A stretch of DNA of 64,000 bases, from the NCBI RefSeq assembly GCF_014397785.1, contig NZ_VZQQ01000005.1:246828-310827 (forward strand), written 5' to 3'. Shown piece by piece: positions 55,257 to 63,587 of the stretch. The stretch comes from Paraburkholderia podalyriae. Lineage in GTDB: Bacteria > Pseudomonadota > Gammaproteobacteria > Burkholderiales > Burkholderiaceae. The position numbers and the translations under genes are program-made. Position 1 is the stretch's first letter; every line of letters begins with the position of its first letter. Below the pieces are notes generated by a model. It was not told the DNA's origin and searched no databases. It was given only the letters and a program-made list of their open reading frames with translations.

Positions 55257-55787
55257 ATGCATCTCTCGACTGAACCCCGCTATGACATCGTTGCACGTTT
55301 GCTCCATTGGCTCGTCGTCGGGCTGGTTGCCGCGCAGTTCGTGATCGGCTGGACGATGCCGGACGTGCATCGCGATACCGTGCCGAACGGCGAAATCGCG
55401 TGGCACCTGGGCGTGGGCACCGCACTGCTCGCCGCGATGGTGTGCCGCGTGCTGTGGCGTGCGACTCATCGGCCGCCGCCGGACAACCTGCCGCCGTTGT
55501 TTCGCGTCGCCTCCAAAATCGCGCACCTGGCGCTGTACTTGCTGCTCGTGCTGGTGCCGTTGCTCGGGTGGATCAACGCTTCGTCGCGCGCATGGACGGT
55601 CCGCCTCGCCGGATGGGTTCCGTTGCCCCCGCTGTCGGCGGCGGGTTCGTCATTCGGGCATGCGATGGGCGATGTTCATAGCGTTCTCGCTTGGGTGCTG
55701 TTCGCCGTCATCTGCCTGCACGTCGCCGCGGCGATGTTTCATCAGTTCGTCACCGGCGACCGCGTTCTGCAGCGCATGAAAATCTAG
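55257..55787 (+). CDS. cytochrome b561
   Basis: A 176-residue four-helix membrane cytochrome b. Candidate haem-ligand histidines are in LLHWLVVGLVAAQF (residue about 14), IAWHLGVGTALL, and the pair in MGDVHSVLAWVLFAVICLHVAAAMFHQF. Family members pass electrons between quinol and acceptors such as superoxide or periplasmic partners. No electron-transfer partner gene is adjacent. Single-gene unit. Confidence 0.92.
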   Translation: MHLSTEPRYDIVARLLHWLVVGLVAAQFVIGWTMPDVHRDTVPNGEIAWHLGVGTALLAAMVCRVLWRATHRPPPDNLPPLFRVASKIAHLALYLLLVLVPLLGWINASSRAWTVRLAGWVPLPPLSAAGSSFGHAMGDVHSVLAWVLFAVICLHVAAAMFHQFVTGDRVLQRMKI

Positions 55788-55804
55788 CGCGACCGCCACG
55801 CACG

Positions 55805-57223
55805 CTACATCGCGATCACCTTGCCGGGGTTCAGGATGTTGTGCGGATCGAGCGCAAGCTTGATCGCCTTCATCGCAGCCAGTTCCGCCGGCGAGCGTGA
55901 CAGACCGAGCACGCTCAGCTTCTCCTCGCCGATTCCATGCTCGGCCGACACCGAGCCGCCCATTTCCCCGGTGAGTTCATAGACGACGCGCTTGACGTCG
56001 GCGGCGGCCTCGTCGGTCCAGCCCGGTTCCTGCACCACCACGTGCAAGTTGCCGTCGCCGAGATGCCCGTACACGAGGATCGTCGCTTGCGGCCAGCGCG
56101 CACGCAGCCGCTCGTCGCAGCGCTGTGCCGCATCGCCCGCCTGCGCGACCGCGAAGCTGATGTCGAACGAGATGCGTCCCGGGATCAGACGCGGATATTC
56201 GGCCGGCGCGTCGCGAATCGCCCAGAACGCCGCGGCATCCGCCTCCGATTGCGCGATCGCGGCGTCGGCGATCACGCCGCCGTCCAGCATGTCCGCGAGG
56301 AATTCCTCGAAAGCCGCCGACTGCCGCTCCGGGTCCGCGCCGCAAGTCTCGAGCAATACGTAGTAAGCGTGATCGCTCGCGAGCGGCACGCGCAACTCGG
56401 GCATGCGTTGCCGCACGAAGTCGCAATAGCTGGGCCACATGACCTCAAACGCGGACACCCCGGCCGGCAGCCGCTCCTGTGCGCGGCCGAGCAGCGTGGT
56501 CACCGCCGCATAGTCAGGCATGCCGCACCATGCGGTCGAGATCGCGCGCGGCTTGGCGCGCAGGCGCAGCACCGCGCGCGTGATGACCGCGAGTGTGCCT
56601 TCGCTGCCCGTCAGCAGGTTGCGCAGGTCGTAGCCGGTATTGTTCTTGATCATCTTGCGCTCACCGCCGATCACGCTGCCGTCGGCGAGCACCGCTTCGA
56701 CGTCGAGCACCTGATCGCGCATCATCCCGTAGCGGATCACGCGATTGCCGCCCGCATTGGTCGCGATGTTGCCGCCGATCGTGCAACTGCCGCGCGCGCC
56801 GAGGTCAAGCGCGAACATGAAGCCGGCGTGATCGGCCGCTTCCTGCACGACCTGCAGCGGTGTGCCCGCGAGCACCGTCATCGTCGCGCTGACCGGGTCG
56901 ATGTCGACGACGCCGTTCATCCGCTCGACGCTCAGCGCGACTTCGCCGCCGAGCACGCAGGCGCCGCCCGCGTGCCCGGTCATGCCGCCTTGCGTGACGA
57001 CCGGCTGGCGGAATTGATGACAGATGCTGAGCGCGGTGGCGACCTCTGCGGTCGTGCGCGGGCGGATCAGCGCGATCGGATCGGTCGATGGCGTGCCGCT
57101 CCAGTCCGCGAACTGCCGCCCGCCAAATTCGGTCGGCAGGCTCACGATGTCCGCGCCGAGCGCCGCGCGCAGCGCGGCGACGGCTTCGTTACCGCGGGTC
57201 GCGGAGATCGGTTCGTGCTGCAT
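55805..57223 (-). CDS. FAD-binding 2-hydroxyacid dehydrogenase (D-2-hydroxyglutarate/D-lactate type)
   Basis: A 472-residue FAD-linked oxidase. The PP-loop region has PVVTQGGMTGHAGGACVLGGEVALS, followed by DLGARGSCTIGGNIATNAGGNRVIRYG, the FAD contact block. The C-terminal domain has the metal-site histidines in VYGHLGDGNLHVVV and SAEHGIGEEKL. These enzymes oxidise D-2-hydroxyacids and feed electrons to the chain. It is the last gene of a six-gene sugar-acid operon, 17 bases after an FMN 2-hydroxyacid oxidase, so the operon carries two different 2-hydroxyacid dehydrogenases. Confidence 0.92.
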   Translation of the reverse strand: MQHEPISATRGNEAVAALRAALGADIVSLPTEFGGRQFADWSGTPSTDPIALIRPRTTAEVATALSICHQFRQPVVTQGGMTGHAGGACVLGGEVALSVERMNGVVDIDPVSATMTVLAGTPLQVVQEAADHAGFMFALDLGARGSCTIGGNIATNAGGNRVIRYGMMRDQVLDVEAVLADGSVIGGERKMIKNNTGYDLRNLLTGSEGTLAVITRAVLRLRAKPRAISTAWCGMPDYAAVTTLLGRAQERLPAGVSAFEVMWPSYCDFVRQRMPELRVPLASDHAYYVLLETCGADPERQSAAFEEFLADMLDGGVIADAAIAQSEADAAAFWAIRDAPAEYPRLIPGRISFDISFAVAQAGDAAQRCDERLRARWPQATILVYGHLGDGNLHVVVQEPGWTDEAAADVKRVVYELTGEMGGSVSAEHGIGEEKLSVLGLSRSPAELAAMKAIKLALDPHNILNPGKVIAM

Positions 57224-57240
57224 CGGACATCTCCAGTTCG

Positions 57241-58518
57241 TCAGACGGGCAGCGCCGTTGCGCGCGCCTGCCCCGTTTGAATTGCAGTTTGAATTTGAGT
57301 TTGCGTCTCCGTTCGCATGCGCGACAGCGGCGCCTCACGCCCGGGCCAGCGCAGATAACTCCGGTCGAGCCCGGCGATCTCGCTGCACCCCAACAGACCG
57401 AGCGCCCGATCGATCTCGGTCTTCAAAATCTCGATGGCCCGCTCGGCACCCGGCTGACCGCCCGCGCTCAGGCCGTACGTCGTCGCGCGTCCGAGCAACA
57501 CCGCGTCGGCACCCAGCGCAACCGCCTTCAGGATCTCGGAGCCGCGGCGGAATCCACCGTCGAGCATCACGCACAGCTTACCGCCGACCTGCTCGACGAC
57601 TTCGGGCAGCACATCCATCGCCGAGACCGCGCTGTCGAGCTGCCGGCCGCCGTGGTTCGACAGCACGACACCGTCGACGCCGGCCTCCAGCGCCTTCAGC
57701 GCGTCCGGTGCGCCAAGCACGCCCTTGACGATCAGCCGACGCGGCCACAGATCGCGCAGCCAGCGGATATCCTGCCACGACAACGACGGGTCCAGTTGCT
57801 GGCCCAGCGTGATCGTCGCGCCCTTCACGCTGTCCTGCCCCGGCGGCAGCAGGTCGCCGAGATTCGCGAAGCGCGGCATGCCGTTGGGCCACAGCACGTT
57901 GGCCATCCAGCGCGGATGGCGCAACACGTCGAACTTGTTGCGCCAGTCGAGTTTCAGCGGCGCGATGTAGTTGCGCAGGTCCCATTCGCGCTTGCCGAAC
58001 ACCGCGCTATCGGTCGTGACGACCAGCGCCTCGATGCCCGCGGCCTTCGCACGCTGCGCCAGCTTCGCGAGATATTCGCGCGTGCGATACATATAGACCT
58101 GCATCCATACGCGACCGCCCGCACGCTGCACGACGTCCTCCAGCGCGACCGTCGACACATTGCTCAGCACGAACGGAATGCCGGCCGCCGCCGCGGCACT
58201 GGCCAGCTTGACGTCGCCTTCGCGAAACATCAGGCCGCTATAGCCGGTCGGACCGATCATGAAGGGCGCCGCGCTGCGCTCGCCGAACAGCATCACGCTC
58301 TGGTCGCGCCGCTCGACGTTCACGAGCGTGCGCGGCAGAAAAGCGATTTCGCCGAACACGTCGCGATTGCGGCGCAGCGTCGCTTCGTCTTCGGCGCCGC
58401 CCTCGACATACTCGAAACAGAAATTCGGCAGACGCTCGCGGGCCATCGCACGCAGATCATCGATGCTGTGCGCGCGCTTCACGTCGCGGCCTGAATAAAG
58501 GCGGCGTTCCAATTGCAT
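57241..58518 (-). CDS. alpha-hydroxy-acid oxidising protein (LldD-like)
   Basis: A 425-residue FMN enzyme of the L-lactate dehydrogenase/glycolate oxidase family. It has MIGPTGYSGLMFREGDVKLA, the flavin-contact VVTTDSAVFGKREWD, the catalytic lysine in RLIVKGVLGAPDA and the active His/Arg in VLSNHGGRQLD, then GGFRRGSEILKAVALGADAVLLGR. The length is slightly above LldD because of a threonine/glutamine-rich tail. It would oxidise an (S)-2-hydroxyacid. Part of the sugar-acid operon. Confidence 0.92.
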   Translation of the reverse strand: MQLERRLYSGRDVKRAHSIDDLRAMARERLPNFCFEYVEGGAEDEATLRRNRDVFGEIAFLPRTLVNVERRDQSVMLFGERSAAPFMIGPTGYSGLMFREGDVKLASAAAAAGIPFVLSNVSTVALEDVVQRAGGRVWMQVYMYRTREYLAKLAQRAKAAGIEALVVTTDSAVFGKREWDLRNYIAPLKLDWRNKFDVLRHPRWMANVLWPNGMPRFANLGDLLPPGQDSVKGATITLGQQLDPSLSWQDIRWLRDLWPRRLIVKGVLGAPDALKALEAGVDGVVLSNHGGRQLDSAVSAMDVLPEVVEQVGGKLCVMLDGGFRRGSEILKAVALGADAVLLGRATTYGLSAGGQPGAERAIEILKTEIDRALGLLGCSEIAGLDRSYLRWPGREAPLSRMRTETQTQIQTAIQTGQARATALPV

Positions 58519-58549
58519 CCTCCTGGTTGTGTCGCTGCGATTCCCCGGC

Positions 58550-60097
58550 TCAGGTCACCACGCCGACCTGCCACGGCACGAATTCGCTTTGCCCATAGCC
58601 GTGCAACTCGCTCTTCGTGCGCGTGCCGGACGCGCAATCGAGCATCGTGCGGAAGATCGCTTCGCCGAGTTCGTCGATGCTCGCGCTGCCGTCGATCACG
58701 CCGCCGCAATTGATATCGATGTCGTCCTGCTGGCGCTCCCACAACGCGGTGTTGGTCGCCAGCTTCAATGATGGCGACGGCGCGCAGCCGTAGGCGGAGC
58801 CGCGCCCGGTCGTAAAGCAGATCAGGTTCGCGCCCGAGGCGACCTGCCCGGTCGCCGACACCGGGTCGTAGCCGGGTGAATCCATGAACACGAAGCCCTT
58901 CGCGGCGATCGGCTGCGCGTATTCGTAGACGTCGACCAGATTCGTCGTGCCGCCTTTCGCGACCGCGCCGAGCGATTTTTCGAGGATCGTCGTCAGGCCG
59001 CCCACCTTGTTGCCCGCCGATGGGTTGTTGTCCATCGCGCCGCCATTGCGCGCGCAATAGTCTTGCCACCATGCGATGCGCGCGAGCAGCTTGTCGCCGA
59101 CGGCGGCGCTCACCGCGCGGCGCGTCAGCAGATGCTCGGCGCCGTAGATTTCCGGCGTTTCCGACAGGATCGCGGTGCCGCCATGCCGCACCAGCCGATC
59201 GACCGCGGCGCCGAGCGCCGGATTCGCGGAGATGCCCGAGTAGCCGTCCGAGCCGCCGCATTGCAGACCGACGCATAGATGCGAGGCCGGCACCGGCACG
59301 CGCTGCACGCGGTTCGCGTCGGCGAGCATCTCGCGCACCGTCGCGATACCACGCTCGATCGTCTTGCGCGTACCGCCGCTGTCCTGGATCGTGAAGCTGC
59401 GCAGCTTGGTCGTACTGGCGTCGAGCCCGCCCGCGGCGAGCACGCCGGCGATCTGGTTCGTCTCGCAGCCTAGCCCGACGAACAGCACCGACGCGAAGTT
59501 CGGATGCACTGCGTAACCGGCAAGCGTGCGGCGCAGGATCGCGATCCCCTCGCCCTGCATGTCGATGCCGCAACCGAGCCCGTGCGTCAAGGCGATCACA
59601 CCGTCGACGTTCGGATAGTCGGCGAGCGCGTCGGGACGCACGTCGCGCCGGAAATGATCGGCGATCGCGCGTGCGACCGTCGCCGAGCAGTTCACGCTGG
59701 TCAGGATGCCGATGAAATTGCGCGTCGCGACGCGGCCGTCGTCGCGACGAATGCCCATGAAATGCGCGGGCTCGTCGACATAGACGGTCGGCTGCGCATC
59801 GACGCCGAACGCGTGCTCGCGGGAGAACTCGGACATGCCCAGATTGTGCGTGTGAACATGCTGGCCGCGCGCGATCGCCTCACGCGCGACGCCGATGATC
59901 TGGTTGTAGCGCTTGACCGGCTCGCCTGGCGCGATGTTGCGGGTCGCGATCTTGTGCCCCGGTGGAATCAGCCCGGCGACGACCAGTTGTTCCGCGTCGA
60001 TGCGGGTGCCCGGCAACAACTGCCGGGTCGCGATGATGACGTCGTCGCCGGGATGCAGGCGGATGATCGCGGACGCGACGCTAGCTTGAGTGGACAT
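58550..60097 (-). CDS. altronate dehydratase family protein (UxaA-like)
   Basis: A 515-residue UxaA/GarD-family dehydratase. The N-terminal SAF domain (LPGTRIDAEQLVVAGLIPPGHKIATR, GQHVHTHNLGM) is joined to the catalytic region with LTHGLGCGIDMQG, VGLGCETNQIAG, LQCGGSDGYSGISANPALG and NPSAGNKVGGLTTILEKSLG; the cysteines are the probable iron ligands. It removes water from an aldonic acid such as altronate to give a 2-keto-3-deoxy acid. GxHVHxHN places it nearer UxaA than GarD. It is 49 bases downstream of the transporter gene. Confidence 0.88.
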   Translation of the reverse strand: MSTQASVASAIIRLHPGDDVIIATRQLLPGTRIDAEQLVVAGLIPPGHKIATRNIAPGEPVKRYNQIIGVAREAIARGQHVHTHNLGMSEFSREHAFGVDAQPTVYVDEPAHFMGIRRDDGRVATRNFIGILTSVNCSATVARAIADHFRRDVRPDALADYPNVDGVIALTHGLGCGIDMQGEGIAILRRTLAGYAVHPNFASVLFVGLGCETNQIAGVLAAGGLDASTTKLRSFTIQDSGGTRKTIERGIATVREMLADANRVQRVPVPASHLCVGLQCGGSDGYSGISANPALGAAVDRLVRHGGTAILSETPEIYGAEHLLTRRAVSAAVGDKLLARIAWWQDYCARNGGAMDNNPSAGNKVGGLTTILEKSLGAVAKGGTTNLVDVYEYAQPIAAKGFVFMDSPGYDPVSATGQVASGANLICFTTGRGSAYGCAPSPSLKLATNTALWERQQDDIDINCGGVIDGSASIDELGEAIFRTMLDCASGTRTKSELHGYGQSEFVPWQVGVVT

Positions 60098-60146
60098 GAA
60101 AAGCCTCGATAGCAGGGTTATTCGAATGCGCTGGAAACAGAATACG

Positions 60147-61436
60147 TCAGATCGTGGAGCCCGCGCCCTTCGGCAGATCGCGGCTTTCCGATTCCAGCGA
60201 CAGCGGCTCGATGCGTCCCACGATCACCAGATAGCTGAACGCACCAAGGAAGCAGAAACCACCCGCCACGACGAGCGGAATCGTGAACGAGCCCTTCGTC
60301 ATCGCGACCATCACGCCGGTGAACGTCGTGATCACGATCCCCGCCAGATTCGACGCGAAGTTCTGGATGCCGCCGATCGACGCGACATGGCGCGGCGTCG
60401 GCGCGACATCGCAGGGCAGCGACCAGATGCTCGCCGCGGCGAACGCGAGGCTGCCATAGGCGATGCCGAAGAACGCGAGCATCAGATACGTGTTCTCCGT
60501 GAACGCCGACAGCGTGATCACCGACGACAACAGCATGCCGCCGACCATGCAGGTCTTGCGCGCAGCCGTCAGGCTCCAGCCGCGCCGGAACAGCGCGTCG
60601 GACACATAGCCGCCGAGCCAGCCGCCCGGGATTGCGATCAGCGCCGGAATCATGCCGAGCGTGCCGAGCGATTTCAGCGAGAAGCCGCGCGTCTGCACGA
60701 GGTAGCTCGGAAACCACGTAATGAAGAAATAGATCACGAAGTTCAGGCAGAAGAAGCCGAGCATCATCCCCCACAGCGTGCGGTGACGAAACAGCGATGC
60801 CCACGTCACGTTCTCCTGATCGCCCCTCGCCCGAGCCGCCGGTGCGGCGTTGCGTGCGATGTGCATCGCGTCTTCCACTGGATTGCGATAGATCACGAGC
60901 CAGCCGACGATCCACACCGCGCCGAGCATGCCAGTGAGGACAAATGCGGCCTTCCAGCCCAGCGTGCCGATGATCAGCGCGACCACGGGAATCGACAGCG
61001 CCGAGCCGACCCGTGAGCCGCTATCGAAGATGCTCGTCGCGATCGCGCGTTCCTCGGGCCGGAACCATTGACTGACGAGCTTCGCGCAGGACGGATACGC
61101 GCCCGCCTCGCCGACGCCGAGCAGCAGCCGGCAGCCGAACATCCCCGCGACGCTGGTCGTGACCGCGGTGGCCGCGGTAAACACCGACCACCAGCCGACT
61201 GCGAGCGGCAGCGCGATGCGCGCGCCGACCCGATCGACGAACCAGCCGAACGGCATTTGCATCAACGCGTAGGTCCAGAAGAACCCGCTCAGGATGAAGC
61301 CCATCTCGGCGGGGCCGATGCCGAGCGCCTTTTCGATTTGCGGCGCGGCGACCGCGAGATTCGCACGATCGATGTAATTGACCGCGATCGCGAGAAAGCA
61401 CAGAAAAATCACTACCCAACGCATCTTCTTCTTCAT
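60147..61436 (-). CDS. MFS transporter, anion:cation symporter (sugar-acid) family
   Basis: A 429-residue MFS protein with twelve membrane segments and the ACS-family signature NYIDRANLAVAAPQIEKALG in TM1, as in ExuT, GarP, GudP and DgoT. GWFVDRVGARIALPLAVGWW is motif A, and RLLLGVGEAGAYPSCAKLVSQWF is the conserved TM4 block. I use the ATG at 61436 where the family start KKKMRWVVIFL begins. It imports a hexuronate or aldonate for the downstream dehydratase. Confidence 0.92.
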   Translation of the reverse strand: MKKKMRWVVIFLCFLAIAVNYIDRANLAVAAPQIEKALGIGPAEMGFILSGFFWTYALMQMPFGWFVDRVGARIALPLAVGWWSVFTAATAVTTSVAGMFGCRLLLGVGEAGAYPSCAKLVSQWFRPEERAIATSIFDSGSRVGSALSIPVVALIIGTLGWKAAFVLTGMLGAVWIVGWLVIYRNPVEDAMHIARNAAPAARARGDQENVTWASLFRHRTLWGMMLGFFCLNFVIYFFITWFPSYLVQTRGFSLKSLGTLGMIPALIAIPGGWLGGYVSDALFRRGWSLTAARKTCMVGGMLLSSVITLSAFTENTYLMLAFFGIAYGSLAFAAASIWSLPCDVAPTPRHVASIGGIQNFASNLAGIVITTFTGVMVAMTKGSFTIPLVVAGGFCFLGAFSYLVIVGRIEPLSLESESRDLPKGAGSTI

Positions 61437-61512
61437 GAAATCGTCTCCTCTTGGCTGGTTTCTATCTGGATGAATCACGCGGCCTCGCGGCCGCCGGCGT
61501 GCTGCCGGGGTG

Positions 61513-61549
61513 TACTGCCCGGGTCTACTGCCCGGGTCTACTGCTGATC
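61513..61549. repeat. short tandem repeat TACTGCCCGGGTC
   Basis: Two perfect 13-base units (61513-61525, 61526-61538), a decayed third (TACTGCTGATC) and the start of a fourth (TACTGCGG). The repeat lies between the MFS start and the truncated mannitol-dehydrogenase gene, in the most damaged part of the operon. Confidence 0.8.
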
Positions 61550-61574
61550 TACTGCGGATTGACGACCCGCGCCG

Positions 61575-61919
61575 CTAGCCGCCGTGTGCGCGCGCGGCAA
61601 GCGCCGCGTTCAGACGCGGTTGCTCGACACGCACGCCAAGCTCGCGTGCGAGCTCGATCACCGGCTTGAAACGGCGCTCTTTCTTTTGCTCGTGATTGCG
61701 CGCGATGTCGGCGAGGCGATGATCGAGGAACGGGTTCTCGAAGCGTTCGCGCAATGCTTCGATGCGCGCGAGGCTCTCGGGGTTGGCCGTCGTCTGCACG
61801 ACGCTCACGTGCCCCAACGCGCGGCCCGCGTCGAGCGCCGCCGAGACGAATAGATCCGCGTGCGCCTGCAGGAAGCGGCTCGTGCCGAATTGAAGAATCG
61901 GGTTGCCCATCGTCCGCAT
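61575..61919 (-). pseudogene. mannitol dehydrogenase family gene with in-frame internal deletion
   Basis: Only 114 residues remain of a protein normally around 400-480. The first 50 are the N-terminus of a mannitol/tagaturonate-dehydrogenase-type protein (GNPILQFGTSRFLQAHADLF, VVQTTANPESLARI). The rest is its extreme C-terminus (RFENPFLDHRLADIARNHEQ, ERRFKPVIELARELG). The Rossmann domain and the catalytic lysine region between them are gone, with the frame kept. The product cannot bind cofactor normally, so it should be inactive as a dehydrogenase. It lies 19 bases from another gene damaged in the same way. Confidence 0.75.
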
Positions 61920-61938
61920 CGTCGGTTCTCCCGCTCGC

Positions 61939-62484
61939 TCAACAGGCGACCAGCGCCTTGATGACGCCGGCATCCGGATTCAACAGCTCGGGGAATTCGC
62001 CCGGTAGATCGGCGAGTTCGACGACGTGCGTATTCAGCGCTGCGCTCGGAATCTTGCCCGCGCGCATTGCGTCGAGCACCGTTTCGAAGTCGGCGACGGC
62101 CGCGTTGCGACTCGCGAGCAAGGTCGTCTCGCGCTTGTGAAACTCGGGATCGGCAAACGAAATGCGCTCGCTGACGATCGACACCAGCACGTACTTGCCG
62201 CCGTGCGCGACGAACTGCAGCCCACGCTCCATCGCCTTCACCTGGTCGCCGGCCTTGACGTGCGCGCTGGCCGGCGCCGATTCGACGATGCCGGCGAGCT
62301 CGTGCCCCATCACAGGCGGATACGACAGATACGGCTGATTGCCGGTGAAGATGTGGAAGTCGGTGCCACAGATGCCGACCCGGCGGATGCGGATCAGCAC
62401 ATCGTCAGGGCCGGCGTTCGGCATCGCACGTTCGGCGAGCGCGAGCTGGCCGGGTTGTTCGCAAATGACTGTCTTCATCGTCAT
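61939..62484 (-). pseudogene. Zn alcohol dehydrogenase (sugar-acid type) with in-frame internal deletion
   Basis: 181 residues of a protein normally about 340. The N-terminus is intact to about residue 80, with the catalytic zinc motifs GICGTDFH and GHELAGIVES. Then AHVKAGDQV is followed directly by KAMERGLQFVAHGGKYVLVS, which belongs after the Rossmann domain, and the C-terminus (FADPEFHKRETTLLASRNA to the end) is intact. The structural zinc loop and cofactor domain, about 160 residues, are missing in frame. The parent resembles L-galactonate-5-dehydrogenase-type enzymes. First gene of the sugar-acid operon. Confidence 0.78.
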
Positions 62485-62535
62485 GGAGGAATTGATCGGG
62501 TATCGGGATGCGAAGCGAGCAGCAGGGCGGCTCGA

Positions 62536-62557
62536 CTGGCGTCTATCTGGCGTCTAT
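62536..62557. repeat. 11-base tandem duplication CTGGCGTCTAT
   Basis: Two perfect adjacent copies (62536-62546 and 62547-62557) in the divergent promoter region between the operon and the GntR gene. Probably a slippage duplication. Confidence 0.8.
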
Positions 62558-62749
62558 CCGGCCTTACCAATTCGCAAAAATAACGTCACATGCGATACTG
62601 GTCAAGCCAATTTGCACGGAATTGGGGGAAACCCCCGAACGCTGTCAGCGCGTCGCCGAGCGCGCGCGGTTTGCGCGTCGGGCGCTTCGATCTACAATCG
62701 GCGCTCGCCTTATCGGGCTTGCACAAGCTCTATCGCCGGGAAACGTTTC

Positions 62750-63460
62750 GTGACTGTCAAACCTGCCGACCCTCGCCGTCTCTATCTTCAGATCGCGGAA
62801 AAACTGCGCGATCTGATCGCTCAGCCGGATTTCGCGCCGAACGGCCGCCTGCCGCCCGAACGCGCGCTGGCGGAGACGCTCGGCGTGTCGCGGCCGTCGG
62901 TGCGTGAAGCGCTGGTCGCGCTCGAACTGGAAGGGCTCGTCGAGATTCGCATGGGCTCGGGCGTCTATCTATGCGCGGCGCCGTCCGCGCGGAACGGTGC
63001 ATCGCTGTCGCCGGCCGAACTCGGCGACAGCCTGCTCGACATCATGGGGGCGCGTTGTGTGATCGAAGGCTCGATTGCCGCGAGCGTCGCGCCGTTCTGC
63101 AAGCCGAAAGACCTGAAGACGCTGCGCGCGATCTACGACGAGATGGCGCGCGAAGTCGAAGCCGGCAGAATTCCGGTCGCGTCCGACCGCGCGTTCCATC
63201 TCGCGATCGCGCAAATGTCCGGCAACGAAGTGCTCGTGCGCACCGTCAGCTCGCTATTCGATGCGCGGCATAGTCCGCTGTCGGAAAAGCTGCGCGGCCA
63301 CTTCGAAAACGAAACGACGTGGGGCGCCGTGCCCGAAGAACATCGCGTGATTCTGGAAGCGCTGGAAGCGCATGATGCAATCCAGGCGCAGGCGGCGATG
63401 CAGCGGCACTTGAAGCTGTCGTTGGAGCGGGTCATTGCGGGGGGGCAGCGCACGTCTTAG
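62750..63460 (+). CDS. GntR/FadR family transcriptional regulator
   Basis: A 236-residue regulator. The wHTH at about residues 8-75 reads LPPERALAETLGVSRPSVREALVALE with the wing RMGSGVYL; the FCD domain follows with DRAFHLAIAQMSGNEVLVRT. I choose the GTG at 62750, which gives MTVKPADPRRLYLQIAEKL, the normal family lead; the longer open frame upstream crosses the promoter region. It diverges from the sugar-acid operon and probably represses it. TGGTCAAGCCA at 62599-62609 is a weak candidate operator. Confidence 0.9.
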   Translation: MTVKPADPRRLYLQIAEKLRDLIAQPDFAPNGRLPPERALAETLGVSRPSVREALVALELEGLVEIRMGSGVYLCAAPSARNGASLSPAELGDSLLDIMGARCVIEGSIAASVAPFCKPKDLKTLRAIYDEMAREVEAGRIPVASDRAFHLAIAQMSGNEVLVRTVSSLFDARHSPLSEKLRGHFENETTWGAVPEEHRVILEALEAHDAIQAQAAMQRHLKLSLERVIAGGQRTS

Positions 63461-63587
63461 GCGGCGCTCCGGGATACGGTCGAATCAGCTCGCATGCACG
63501 ACGTTCGAACTGCGCCATGCCGGACATCCGAACCCAGTAGTGATTGGCCGGCAAGCCATTGACCGCCAGCACGCGATGATTTCCCGA

